From NCBI RefSeq assembly GCF_019599275.1, contig NZ_JAHZTD010000001.1, positions 1,612,001 to 1,676,000 of the forward strand: a DNA stretch of 64,000 nt. Direction: 5' to 3'. Each line of letters opens with the position of its first letter. The stretch's first letter is position 1. The position numbers were made by a program, and so were the translations under genes. The notes beneath the pieces are model-generated. The model ran no database searches. It was not told the DNA's origin and was given only the letters and a program-made list of their open reading frames with translations. This document shows positions 16,108 to 24,298 of the stretch, in pieces. Origin of the DNA: Hymenobacter sp. HSC-4F20 (lineage in GTDB: Bacteria; Bacteroidota; Bacteroidia; Cytophagales; Hymenobacteraceae).

Positions 16108-16887
16108 ATGTTCGGGTACGAGATACGGCCGCAAGTTAGCGCCCTGAAACGGCTTTTACGCGTGAGTTCCGCCCTGGGTGGCACCCTCCTAACACTATCG
16201 GGCTGCCAGAAGGAAAATGAGGCCGGCTGTTTTACCAGCAAGGGCAGCATTACTACGGAGCGCCGCAGCCTGCCCGCCTTCCGCGTACTGACTACCTATG
16301 ATAACGTGGCGGTAACTCTAGTGCAGGACTCGGTAACGTATGCGGAGGTGCGCGCGGGCAAAAACCTGCTGGAAGATATCCGGCTGGAAGTGAGAGACGG
16401 GCAACTTACCATCCGCAACACCAGCCGCTGCAACTGGGTGCGCCGCTACGATACTCCGCGCGAAGTAACCCTACACACCCCTCGCCTCACCGACGTTTTT
16501 CTGCGCGGCCAGGCCGACATCCGCACCGCGGGCACTTTCCAGGCCGATACTCTTTTTGCGCACCTTATCGGCGCCGGCGACTTTCACCTCACACTAGCCA
16601 GCACGTATCTGGGAACGAGCCAGTATGAGCTCGGCGATATGTACCTCAGCGGCACAACCCAGGAGCTGCACCACACCCTGGGGGGCAACGGCAGCCTGTA
16701 TGCTACTGGCCTGCTCACGTCGGATGTTTACCTGCAAACCAATGCCAGCAGCAATGGCAACGGACACTTCCGGGTAAGCCGCGGACTGGCCGGCACCCAC
16801 GCCGGTACGGGTACGGTTTATTACACGGGTGCTGGTAGCGTCACGCAGCTGCGCATTAGCGGCAAGGGCAACCTGGTGCGGGAATAG
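16108..16887 (+). CDS. GIN-domain (DUF2807) lipoprotein, putative adhesin-like
   Basis: The mature part is a right-handed beta-helix-like GIN domain. Repeated strands include FRVLTTYDNVAVTLVQD, YAEVRAGKNLLEDI, ISGKGNLVRE and T(D/S)VFLRGQADI. A lipoprotein signal with lipobox LSGC (TLLTLSGC-QKEN) indicates export to the outer membrane or periplasm. The start is uncertain. The ATG at 16108 abuts a strong predicted promoter and would leave almost no leader. An in-frame GTG at 16162 gives a shorter signal peptide without its basic residues. Function is unknown; such proteins are often called putative auto-transporter adhesins without direct proof. Convergent with the next SDR gene, 5 nt apart. 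Confidence 0.78.
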   Translation: MFGYEIRPQVSALKRLLRVSSALGGTLLTLSGCQKENEAGCFTSKGSITTERRSLPAFRVLTTYDNVAVTLVQDSVTYAEVRAGKNLLEDIRLEVRDGQLTIRNTSRCNWVRRYDTPREVTLHTPRLTDVFLRGQADIRTAGTFQADTLFAHLIGAGDFHLTLASTYLGTSQYELGDMYLSGTTQELHHTLGGNGSLYATGLLTSDVYLQTNASSNGNGHFRVSRGLAGTHAGTGTVYYTGAGSVTQLRISGKGNLVRE

Positions 16888-16892
16888 CCTGC

Positions 16893-17603
16893 TTACAAGT
16901 CGCCCAGCTGGGGCCGGATCAGCAGTTCTTCTACTACGGCCTGGGGTGAGAGCGAATAAGTAGCAAACACGGCTTCGGCTACGTCCTCGGCTTTAATGAA
17001 CCGTTCGGCGGGCAGGTCTACGCCTTCCCAGCTGGCGGTGAGGGTAGCGCCCGGCAGCACAGCCGTAACCCGGATGCCGGAAGTTTTCAACTCTTCCCGC
17101 AGATTTCGGGTCATGCCCAGCAAGGCGTGTTTGGCAATGCCATAGGAGCCACCGTTGGGGTAGGCCATCAGGCTGGCCGTAGAGCAGATGTTGAAAATGT
17201 GGCCCTCCCCTTGCGCCAGCAGCCCTGGTAGCAGCGCCAAAGTAACATCGTAGGCACTCAGCAGGTTTACCTCCAGCATCCGCCGCAATTGGGAGCCATC
17301 CTGGGGCTCGTCTTGCAGGCGGCCCGGAATAAACGAGCCCGTGTTGTTAATGAGCACACCTACTTCCCCTTGACCGCGCACAAAGTCCGTAAACCGGATG
17401 GTTTCTTCTCGTTGGCTCAGGTCGGCGGGTAGGAAATGGAGTACGGCCCCAGGAATTTGCTGCGTAGCAGTGGCTTGCAGCTCCTGCAGGTCGGTGGCCG
17501 AGCGGGCGCAGGTAATAACCGGGTAGCCGGCTTGCAGGAAGCGTAGCACCAGGGCCCGTCCTATTCCTTTGCTGCCGCCCGTAACAACGATATTTTTTTG
17601 CAT
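16893..17603 (-). CDS. SDR-family oxidoreductase
   Basis: The 236-residue protein is a second classical SDR. It has TGGSKGIGRAL (cofactor binding), VLINNTGSF, the catalytic Ser in NICSTASLM, and catalytic SYGIAK (YxxxK intact). The C-terminal EELLIRPQLGDL recalls the ISELQMRPTQ end of the SDR at 15402, so the two genes flanking the lipoprotein may be related subfamily members. Substrate unknown. It diverges from mlaE. Confidence 0.88.
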   Translation of the reverse strand: MQKNIVVTGGSKGIGRALVLRFLQAGYPVITCARSATDLQELQATATQQIPGAVLHFLPADLSQREETIRFTDFVRGQGEVGVLINNTGSFIPGRLQDEPQDGSQLRRMLEVNLLSAYDVTLALLPGLLAQGEGHIFNICSTASLMAYPNGGSYGIAKHALLGMTRNLREELKTSGIRVTAVLPGATLTASWEGVDLPAERFIKAEDVAEAVFATYSLSPQAVVEELLIRPQLGDL

Positions 17604-17708
17604 TCCTTTGATTCCTGAATCGGTTTTTACGTAGGAAAGTCAGCTCGGCATTCTGCCGCTACTGCCTGCCGCCGCAAGTTTCCCCTTTTCTTTTCTTTTT
17701 CTCCTTTT

Positions 17709-18440
17709 ATGGTCAAATCCTTCGGTGAATTTCTGCTCTTTATTCAGAGCATGCTCACGCGGAAAGAACGGGCAGCCGTGCTCTGGCAACGCACTCTTGA
17801 TGAGTGCGTTATCATTGGCATCAACTCTATTTTCATTGTCGCCATCGTATCGGCCTTTATCGGGGCCGTAACCTGCGTACAGATTGCCTATAACCTTACG
17901 AACCCCCTGATTCCGAAAAGCACTATTGGCTACATGGTGCGCGAAATGACGATTCTGGAGCTGGCGCCTACCATCACCAGCATTGTGCTGGCGGGCAAGG
18001 TAGGCTCCAGCATTGCCGGGGGGTTGGGGACTATGCGCATCACGGAGCAAGTATCGGCCTTGGAAGTTATGGGCATCAACTCGGCCTCCTACCTGGTCCT
18101 GCCGCGCATTCTGGCGTCCATGCTCATGTTCCCGCTGCTGGTAATTCTGGCCATGGCCTTGTCCATCATTGGGGGCTACCTGGCTGGTTCGCTCACGGGG
18201 GCCCTTTCGGCGCAGGAATACATTGAGGGCATTCGCACCGACTTTATTCCGTACAACATCGTCTTTGCCCTGATCAAGTCGGTGGTATTTGCCTTCCTGG
18301 TTTCGGCCATTTCTTCGTTTAAGGGGTTTTACACCCACGGCGGGGCCCTGGAAGTAGGCGCGGCCAGCACGACGGCCGTAAATAACTCCATCATTGCTAT
18401 CCTGGTAGCCGACTTCGCTCTGGCCGCCATTCTTCTGTAA
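17709..18440 (+). CDS. mlaE: MlaE-family lipid ABC transporter permease
   Basis: The 243-residue membrane protein matches MlaE/YrbE permeases, which move phospholipids between the membranes of Gram-negative bacteria. It has 5-6 hydrophobic spans, the signature GLGTMRITEQVSALEVMGINS near the centre and AGKVGSSIAGGLG before it. mlaF follows 80 nt downstream after a small hairpin. No MlaD-like (MCE) gene follows within this window, so the substrate-binding partner must be encoded elsewhere. Confidence 0.93.
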   Translation: MVKSFGEFLLFIQSMLTRKERAAVLWQRTLDECVIIGINSIFIVAIVSAFIGAVTCVQIAYNLTNPLIPKSTIGYMVREMTILELAPTITSIVLAGKVGSSIAGGLGTMRITEQVSALEVMGINSASYLVLPRILASMLMFPLLVILAMALSIIGGYLAGSLTGALSAQEYIEGIRTDFIPYNIVFALIKSVVFAFLVSAISSFKGFYTHGGALEVGAASTTAVNNSIIAILVADFALAAILL

Positions 18441-18520
18441 CTGGAAGAAGCCAGGCGGAAAATAGCGTATGTGCTGATGCCCTATCGGGTTTTCGCTCCT
18501 GGCTCCTAGCTTTTCAACTC

Positions 18521-19330
18521 ATGATTGAAGTCCATAACGTTCAAAAGTCCTTCGATGGTAACCAAGTGCTGAAAGGCATTACGTGCACCTTCGAAACGGG
18601 GAAGTGCAACCTGCTGCTGGGTGGCTCCGGCACGGGTAAATCGGTGCTGCTGCAGTGCATTGTGGGGTTGATGAAGCCCGACTTGGGTAGCATCACCTTC
18701 GATGGAACCATGTTCACCAATAACAAAGTGAACATCCGGCAGGAAATCCGCCGCAAAATCGGGATGCTGTTCCAGGGCTCGGCCTTGTTCGACTCCATGA
18801 CGGTGTACGAGAACGTGGAGTTTCCCCTCAAGATGCTCACGCCCGAAATGAGCCGGGAAGAGCGCCGCGACCGGGTAGAGTTTTGCCTGAAGCGTGTGGG
18901 GCTTGAAAATGCCGGCGTCAAGATGCCTTCCGAAATTTCGGGGGGTATGAAGAAACGGGTGGGCATTGCCCGGGCTATTGCTCCCAACTGTACCTACCTC
19001 TTCTGCGACGAGCCTAACTCCGGTCTCGACCCACTTACCAGTATCAAAATCGACGAACTTATCCACGAAATCACCCATGAGTACGGCATCACCACCGTAG
19101 TCGTAACCCACGATATGAACTCGGTGGTGGAAATCGGGGACCATATCATCTTCCTCTACAAAGGGCTCAAACTCTGGGACGGCAACAAAGATGAAATCCT
19201 GAATGCCCAGGTGCCCGAGCTTAAGGAATTCATTTTCAGCAGCAGCCTGGTTCGGGCCGCCAAGAAAGTGGACGATGAAACGGAAGGCGGCTTGGCAGCC
19301 GCTACCACCGACGAGGCCATCAACATTTAG
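18521..19330 (+). CDS. mlaF: MlaF-family ABC transporter ATP-binding protein
   Basis: The 269-residue ATPase has Walker A GGSGTGKS (about 34-41), the signature EISGGMKKRVGIARAIA, Walker B YLFCDEPNSGLDP and the His switch VVTHDMNS. The DEPNSGLDP and GGMKKR forms are typical of MlaF. Together with the upstream permease it would power lipid trafficking for outer-membrane asymmetry. Confidence 0.94.
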   Translation: MIEVHNVQKSFDGNQVLKGITCTFETGKCNLLLGGSGTGKSVLLQCIVGLMKPDLGSITFDGTMFTNNKVNIRQEIRRKIGMLFQGSALFDSMTVYENVEFPLKMLTPEMSREERRDRVEFCLKRVGLENAGVKMPSEISGGMKKRVGIARAIAPNCTYLFCDEPNSGLDPLTSIKIDELIHEITHEYGITTVVVTHDMNSVVEIGDHIIFLYKGLKLWDGNKDEILNAQVPELKEFIFSSSLVRAAKKVDDETEGGLAAATTDEAINI

Positions 19331-19395
19331 CCCCTCCCAACGCAAGCAGCGCGGAGCTATCCAGCTCTTCTTTCGGCCGCGCCCTAGTAATGTAG

Positions 19396-19445
19396 CAAGC
19401 CCCGGCTTCCACTCCTGGAAACCCGGGCTTGTCGCTTTTCAGAGG
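19396..19445 (+). terminator. Possible terminator after mlaF
   Basis: CAAGCCCCGG/TTCCA pairs with TGGAA/CCCGGGCTTG (one bulge), followed by TCGCTTTTC. The T-run is short. Confidence 0.5.
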
Positions 19446-19507
19446 GGTAGGATACTAGTCAGGGAGGCTGGATCCGGCAGTTCGCCCCAACAGAGTAGCT
19501 GCGTCTT

Positions 19508-20053
19508 CTACCACTGCTGCCGCTTGCGCAGCTCCGTGATATGGGCCAGATGATGCCGGCCGTGCCAGGCGTAGAGCACCAGAGCCTGGTCGAGGGTGAA
19601 GGTACGCTGGGAGCCGGGGTGGAAGAAGGTGCGCTGCCACTGGGCGTCGGTGAGGTTACGCAGCAGCTTCACCCACCGAATGTGCAGGGCCTCCAGCAGC
19701 GCCAGCGACACGGCTACCGGAGTGGCTTCGTTATCGGGAAGCTCGGCCCACAACTGTTCCTCGTATGGGCGCACGATAGGGTTATCCTCGGTCAGGGCCA
19801 GCTTAAAGCGCGTGTAGCTATTCAGGTGCGAATCGGGCAAGTGATGAATAACCTGGCGCACCGTCCAGCCGTCTGGGCGGTAGGGCGTGTCGAGCTGCTC
19901 GGGTTTGAGGCCCAGCACGGCAGACCTTACGAGGTCGGGCAGGGTAGCAATTTGGGCCATGTAAGCCGTACGGCCGCCCCGGTCCAGCGGTTCGTCGGGC
20001 AGTACGGGGTGGCCGATGGGGTAGCGCAAATCGGGAGTAGCAGTAGGTTCCAT
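19508..20053 (-). CDS. DinB/YfiT-family metal-dependent hydrolase or bacillithiol transferase-like protein
   Basis: The 181-residue protein fits the YfiT branch of the DinB four-helix-bundle superfamily. It starts with LRYPIGHPVLPDEPLDRGGR, typical of YfiT. The metal-site histidines are in VRQVIHHLPDSHLNSYTRFK and AWHGRHHLAHI. DinB-fold enzymes use bacillithiol, mycothiol or glutathione, but the thiol used here is not shown. I chose the ATG at 20051-20053; upstream codons do not resemble the family. Confidence 0.85.
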   Translation of the reverse strand: MEPTATPDLRYPIGHPVLPDEPLDRGGRTAYMAQIATLPDLVRSAVLGLKPEQLDTPYRPDGWTVRQVIHHLPDSHLNSYTRFKLALTEDNPIVRPYEEQLWAELPDNEATPVAVSLALLEALHIRWVKLLRNLTDAQWQRTFFHPGSQRTFTLDQALVLYAWHGRHHLAHITELRKRQQW

Positions 20054-20130
20054 GCGAGGTTGGGAGGTGTGTCGGGCCGGCAAGTTAGGTACTGGCCTCG
20101 AGCGAGTCGGGCAGCAGGCCGTTGAACCGC

Positions 20131-20177
20131 GAAAAAAGCACCGCCCACTGGCTACGTAGGGCAGCCGGTGGGCGGTG
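20131..20177 (-). terminator. Rho-independent terminator for the bifunctional nuclease gene
   Basis: On the minus strand a 15-bp stem (CACCGCCCACCGGCT against AGCCAGTGGGCGGTG, one G-U pair) is followed by six T residues (20136-20131). It ends transcription from 20292 before the DinB gene. Confidence 0.82.
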
Positions 20178-20291
20178 TCAGGAGTAGCCTGGTTTAGGCA
20201 ACGTCTTCGCACAAACCGAAAACGCTGTTTACTATCCTAATAAGCAACTCCACGCATTCATATTTTTCCCAGCAGTTTTTGGGCTGGTTGG

Positions 20292-20915
20292 TTAGCCGTT
20301 TCGCTTATTGAGTTCGTCGCGGATTTTGGCGGCTTTCTCGTAGTCTTCTCGTTCGAGGGCCTGGGCCAGCATTTTGGTCAGCTCATCCAGCGAAACCTGT
20401 CCGCTGGGCTCGCGCGGCTCTACCGGCTTGGGCGCCGGCTGGTCGTTGTCCTCGTCCTCATCGTCATCGGTATCGTCTTCGTCCTCATCGGCATTTTCGT
20501 CGAGGTCCGAGAGAATAATACCGGCTTCGCTGAGTACGCTTTCTACCGTGAAGATGGGCACCCCGAAACGCAGGCCAATGGCAATAGCATCGGAGGGGCG
20601 GGCATCCAGCTCGAACGTGCTGGCACCATCGGAGCACACAATTTTGGAGTAGAATACGCCTTCCTTCAGATCCGAAATCAGTACTTCCAGCACAGCTACG
20701 TGTACCTGCTCGGCAAAGGACTTGAACAGGTCGTGAGTGAGCGGCCGGTTCGGATTAATTTTCTCTATCTGGATGGCGATACTCTGCGCCTCAAACATAC
20801 CAATGATGATTGGTAAGCGCCGGTTGCCGGTCTTTTCGCCCAGAATCAGGGCAAAGGAGCCCGACTGCGACTGGCTGGACGAGAGGCCCAGAATTTCGAG
20901 CGGTATCTTTTTCAA
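20292..20915 (-). CDS. Bifunctional nuclease-family protein (DUF151) with C-terminal UVR-like motif
   Basis: The N-terminal 150 residues are a DUF151/BFN domain: KKIPLEILGLSSSQSQSGSFALILGE, RRLPIIIGMFEAQSIAI, then DARPSDAIAIGLRFGVPIF. A very acidic linker follows (DENADEDEDDTDDDEDEDND), then a UVR-like helix pair (LDELTKMLAQALEREDYEKAAKIRDELNKRN) of the kind seen in UvrB/UvrC contacts. I chose a TTG start at 20913-20915, because homologues begin at the KKIPLEI segment. An ATG at 20967-20969 would add 18 residues unlike the family. In-vivo role is unclear. Confidence 0.86.
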   Translation of the reverse strand: MKKIPLEILGLSSSQSQSGSFALILGEKTGNRRLPIIIGMFEAQSIAIQIEKINPNRPLTHDLFKSFAEQVHVAVLEVLISDLKEGVFYSKIVCSDGASTFELDARPSDAIAIGLRFGVPIFTVESVLSEAGIILSDLDENADEDEDDTDDDEDEDNDQPAPKPVEPREPSGQVSLDELTKMLAQALEREDYEKAAKIRDELNKRNG

Positions 20916-21040
20916 AGGAACTAAAGGACTTAGGTTCTTACGATCGGGAGGGGTAGCGCCAGACCGCATGAATGGGTTAGAGAGGCAGTGGAATCGGATG
21001 CAAAAGAAACCAATGCCAGCAACTCCACCTGCATACGGCC

Positions 21041-21108
21041 AAAAAAGACTTAGGGTCTCAGGAAATTTTCGTCGGCCGGAGCCGAGTCGTTTCCTGAGAC
21101 CCTAAGTC
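21041..21108 (-). terminator. Strong rho-independent terminator of the etf operon
   Basis: A 19-bp perfect inverted repeat (21047-21065 with 21090-21108; core GACTTAGGGTCTCAGG) is followed on the minus strand by six T residues (21046-21041). The 24-nt loop can fold further. It lies just after the etfA stop. Confidence 0.92.
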
Positions 21109-21115
21109 CTAAGTC

Positions 21116-22093
21116 CTAGCTGAGTTCTTTAACGGCCTGGGTCAGTTTGGGCAACACATCAAACACGTCGCCCACGATGCCATAATCAGCCGCCTTGAAG
21201 AACGGAGCCTCGGGGTCTTTGTTGATGACCACAATTACCTTCGAGGAGTTCACGCCGGCCAGGTGCTGAATAGCGCCCGAAATACCGCAGGCAATGTACA
21301 GGTTCGGCGAAACGGTGATGCCCGTCTGGCCTACGTGCTCGTGGTGAGGGCGCCAGTCCACGTCCGACACCGGCTTGGAGCAGGCGGTAGCTGCCCCCAA
21401 GGCCTTGGCTAGGTCCTCGATGAGGTTCCAGTTTTCGGGGCCTTTCATGCCGCGGCCACCCGACACCACCTTGTCGGCTTCGGGCAGCAGAATGCCACCG
21501 GCCTGATCCTGCATTACTACCTGCTTGGGAGCATCAGCAAAGTCAGCATCCGTCAGTTGGGCCGAGAAGGATACTACCTCGGCGGTTTTGCCCGCCTCGT
21601 GCAGCGCTTCGATAGAGTTCTTTTTTACGGCAATAATCTTCCGCTCGCCTTCCAGCTTCATATCAGCGAAAGCCTTACCCGAGAAAGCGCCACGCTTCAC
21701 CGTGAACGAGCCACCCTCGGTTTTGGGCAGCTCTACTACGTTGGTAGCCAGGCTGGCTTGCAGGCGCACCGACAGGCGCGAGCCGACGGCGGCACCAATG
21801 TTGGAGTTAGCCAGCACAATCACCTTGGCATCTTCCTGCTGAGCCGCAGCAGCAATCAGCTTGGTGTAGGCACCGTTCACGAAATCTTTCAGCCGGGGCT
21901 CATTGTCGTAGAGCACTTTGGCAATGCCCTGCTCGCCCAGCTTGGCCAGGTTGGCTTCGGTAGCCTCACCCACCGCTATGGCCGTGGCCGAGGTGCCGAG
22001 CAGCTGCGCTACCTGGCTGCCGTAGGAAGCTACTTCCAGCGAGGATTTTTTTACCTCGCCACCATCACATTCAACAACTACTAATACTGACAT
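21116..22093 (-). CDS. etfA: Electron transfer flavoprotein alpha subunit
   Basis: EtfA binds FAD and passes electrons from acyl-CoA dehydrogenases to the respiratory chain through EtfB/EtfA. The 325 residues show an N-terminal alpha/beta domain (SVLVVVECDGGEVKKSS) and the C-terminal FAD domain. FAD motifs include SGGRGMKGPENWNLIEDLA, GATACSKPVSDVDWRPH, GQTGITVSPNLYIACGISGAIQHLAG and NSSKVIVVINKDPEAPFF. It is the second gene of an etfB-etfA operon (93 nt apart, with a 12-bp inverted repeat between). Confidence 0.96.
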   Translation of the reverse strand: MSVLVVVECDGGEVKKSSLEVASYGSQVAQLLGTSATAIAVGEATEANLAKLGEQGIAKVLYDNEPRLKDFVNGAYTKLIAAAAQQEDAKVIVLANSNIGAAVGSRLSVRLQASLATNVVELPKTEGGSFTVKRGAFSGKAFADMKLEGERKIIAVKKNSIEALHEAGKTAEVVSFSAQLTDADFADAPKQVVMQDQAGGILLPEADKVVSGGRGMKGPENWNLIEDLAKALGAATACSKPVSDVDWRPHHEHVGQTGITVSPNLYIACGISGAIQHLAGVNSSKVIVVINKDPEAPFFKAADYGIVGDVFDVLPKLTQAVKELS

Positions 22094-22104
22094 TTTCTGC
22101 AAAT

Positions 22105-22178
22105 GAAGAATGAGGAATGAAGAATGAGAAATTAGTGTGAAGGAAACAGCCGAAGCATTTCTTCACTCCTCATTCTTC
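22105..22178. repeat. Intercistronic inverted repeat between etfB and etfA
   Basis: GAAGAATGAGGA (22105-22116) is perfectly complementary to TCCTCATTCTTC (22167-22178). It resembles in style the GAATGAGT-rich outer arms of the composite repeats at 35.3 and 48.1 kb. Confidence 0.65.
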
Positions 22179-22186
22179 TTTCTTAA

Positions 22187-22927
22187 TTAAATAACCTTGG
22201 CTTCGTTGCGGAGCAGCTTGATCAGCTCGCCAGCGCTTTCGGCCGGAATGAGCTTTACGCCTTGCTTTGCCGGGGGTAGCGCGTAGGAGGCAACTTCAGT
22301 ACGGGCGCCTTCACCAACGGGCTCCACCACTTTCAGCGGCTTGGTACGGGCCGTCATGATGCCGCGCATGTTCGGGATGCGGGGCTCACACATGGGCTGC
22401 TGGCACGACGCCACGAAGGGCGTGCTTACTTCCACGATTTCCTTGCCGCCCTCAATTTCGCGCTCCAGAGTAGCGGTGTTGCCGCTCATATCCAGCTTCA
22501 TGGCCGGGGCTACCGTCGGGATGCCGAGCAGCTCGCCTACCATACCGTGCACCTGGAAGCCGTTGTAGTCGATGCTTTCCTTACCCATCAGAATTACGTC
22601 GTACCCGCCGTCTTTGGCGATGTTGGCAATCTGCTGGGCTACGAAAAACGCATCCTTCGGGAAGGCGTTTACCCGGATAGCGTCGTCGGCGCCAATGGCC
22701 AGGGCCTTCCGGATGTTAGGCTCCGTGTCGGCCTCCCCTACGTTCAGTACCGTAACGGTACCGCCGCCCTGGGCTTCTTTCAATTCGATGGCGCGAGTGA
22801 GTGCATACTCATCCCAAGGATTAATCACAAATTGCACACCCGCCTTATTAAACTCCTTATTATCAGGCGTGAAGGTGATTTTGGTGGTCGTGTCGGGCAC
22901 GTTGCTTATGCAAACGAGAAACTTCAT
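22187..22927 (-). CDS. etfB: Electron transfer flavoprotein beta subunit
   Basis: The 246-residue partner of EtfA begins MKFLVCISNVPDTTTKI and shows INPWDEYALTRAIELKE, GADDAIRVN, and the conserved beta-subunit block DVILMGKESIDYNGFQVHGMVGELLGIP, followed by EIEGGKEIVEVSTPFVAS. It is the first gene of the etf operon and diverges from a TPR gene. The 74-nt divergent spacer contains the perfect palindrome CCCAAATTTGGG at 22964-22975, a possible operator. Confidence 0.96.
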   Translation of the reverse strand: MKFLVCISNVPDTTTKITFTPDNKEFNKAGVQFVINPWDEYALTRAIELKEAQGGGTVTVLNVGEADTEPNIRKALAIGADDAIRVNAFPKDAFFVAQQIANIAKDGGYDVILMGKESIDYNGFQVHGMVGELLGIPTVAPAMKLDMSGNTATLEREIEGGKEIVEVSTPFVASCQQPMCEPRIPNMRGIMTARTKPLKVVEPVGEGARTEVASYALPPAKQGVKLIPAESAGELIKLLRNEAKVI

Positions 22928-23001
22928 CTACGGCTACTTATATGAGAAGAACACGGGGAAAGTCCCAAATTTGGGGCGAAGATACTTAAATCTGACGCCC
23001 C

Positions 23002-23343
23002 ATGGAAACCACACCAAGCCGCTTACAGCAACTCCTGGCCTTCTACCAGGATGACCCCACTGATCCGTTCACGATTTATGCCTTAGCTACCGAGTACCGG
23101 ACCACGGAGCCCGTGCGGGCCATGGAGTATTACCAAAAGCTGCTGGAGGAGCATCCAGAGTACGTGGGTACGTACTACCATGCCGGCAAGATGCTTCAGC
23201 AACTAGGAAAGCCGGAAGAAGCCGAAAAAGTTTACCGTACGGGCCTTACGGTAGCGCGTCGGGCCGGACAGCTGCACGCCGCCAGCGAGATTCAGCAGGC
23301 CCTTAACCAGTTACTCGGCCTCGACTACGAAGATGAAGACTAA
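23002..23343 (+). CDS. Small tetratricopeptide-repeat protein
   Basis: The 113-residue protein contains about two TPR helix pairs: DPFTIYALATEYRTTEPVRAMEYYQKLLEEHPEY, then VGTYYHAGKMLQQLGKPEEAEKVYRTGLTVAR. There is no signal peptide. It is probably a cytoplasmic protein-protein adaptor; the partner is unknown. It is a single-gene unit bounded by the divergent etf promoter region and a terminator. Confidence 0.82.
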   Translation: METTPSRLQQLLAFYQDDPTDPFTIYALATEYRTTEPVRAMEYYQKLLEEHPEYVGTYYHAGKMLQQLGKPEEAEKVYRTGLTVARRAGQLHAASEIQQALNQLLGLDYEDED

Positions 23344-23346
23344 AAT

Positions 23347-23382
23347 GGGGGTAGTACGCTACAGGTACTACCCCTTCTTTAT
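23347..23382 (+). terminator. Terminator after the TPR gene
   Basis: GGGGTAGTAC (23348-23357) pairs perfectly with GTACTACCCC (23365-23374), followed by TTCTTTATT. Confidence 0.82.
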
Positions 23383-23420
23383 TGGGCTACCTCTGCCGCT
23401 AAGTAATTAATCACCTCCTG

Positions 23421-23461
23421 GCTCCGGCCTGCTTTTTTAGGAAAGCTGGCCGGAGCATTTT
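23421..23461. promoter_or_regulatory. Hairpin between TPR gene and response regulator
   Basis: GCTCCGGCC (23421-23429) pairs with GGCCGGAGC (23448-23456), followed by ATTTT. The loop holds TTTTTT. It could be a second terminator for the TPR gene or a leader hairpin of the regulator gene. Confidence 0.45.
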
Positions 23462-23518
23462 CAGGCCGGCTTGAGGCACAAGCTGCCCAAAGAGGCTACT
23501 ACTAAAGCTCTTGCCATT

Positions 23519-24196
23519 ATGAAAATACTGCTGGTAGAAGATGAGCCGAAGGTATCTGCCTTCATCCGGCGCGGACTGGAGGAAGAGGGCTTTGAGGTAG
23601 AGGTGGCCTACGATGGGCGCTTTGGCCGGCAGCTGGCCCTGGCTCATGCCTACGACCTGATTATTCTGGACGTTATTCTGCCCTACTTTAGCGGTCTGGA
23701 AATACTCGGGGCCCTACGCGCTCAGGACCAGGAAACGCCCGTGCTCATGCTCACAGCCCTGGGTACTACCCAGGATAAGCTCCTGGGCTTTAGCAGTGGG
23801 GCCGATGATTACCTGGTTAAGCCCTTCGACTTTCCGGAATTGGTAGCGCGGGTGCGGGCCCTTACCCGCCGCCGGGGGCAGCAGGCCAAAGGCGCCGTGC
23901 TTTCTTTTGAAGATCTGACGCTGGATACCACCGCCAAAACCGTAACCCGGGCCGGGCAGCCCATCAAGCTAACGGCTCGTGAGTTTGGCCTGCTGGAACT
24001 GCTCATGCGCCACCCTGGCCGCGTCCTCAGCCGCGCCGAGCTAGCCGCCGACGTCTGGGAAGATTCCTTCGACGCCGGCTCCAATGTAGTGGATGTGTAT
24101 ATCAACTACCTGCGCAACAAGGTAGATAAGGCTTTCAGCCGGAAGCTGATTCAAACCGTGGTGGGCATGGGCTACGTGCTGCGAAGTGAGGCGTGA
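23519..24196 (+). CDS. OmpR-family response regulator of the metal-efflux locus
   Basis: The 225-residue regulator has a receiver domain with the acidic pocket VEDE, phosphoacceptor Asp51 (IILDVILP), the switch Thr in MLTALG and Lys in YLVKPFDF. It also has an OmpR-type winged helix (LTAREFGLLELLMRHPGRVLSRAELAADVW...SNVVDVYINYLRNKVD). It is closest in style to CusR/CopR metal regulators. I chose the ATG at 23519 at the fold start. It lies 102 nt before its kinase and upstream of the pump operon, whose promoter carries four 11-bp-phased repeats suited to an OmpR-family dimer array. Confidence 0.93.
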   Translation: MKILLVEDEPKVSAFIRRGLEEEGFEVEVAYDGRFGRQLALAHAYDLIILDVILPYFSGLEILGALRAQDQETPVLMLTALGTTQDKLLGFSSGADDYLVKPFDFPELVARVRALTRRRGQQAKGAVLSFEDLTLDTTAKTVTRAGQPIKLTAREFGLLELLMRHPGRVLSRAELAADVWEDSFDAGSNVVDVYINYLRNKVDKAFSRKLIQTVVGMGYVLRSEA

Positions 24197-24298
24197 GGTG
24201 GTGAAACGGTCGGCTTAGGGTTCGGACCACACTACCTACCCCACTTGCACTAGCGGAATGTCAGGCTCCCTATTTTACCATCTCACCCCTTTCTTCTA

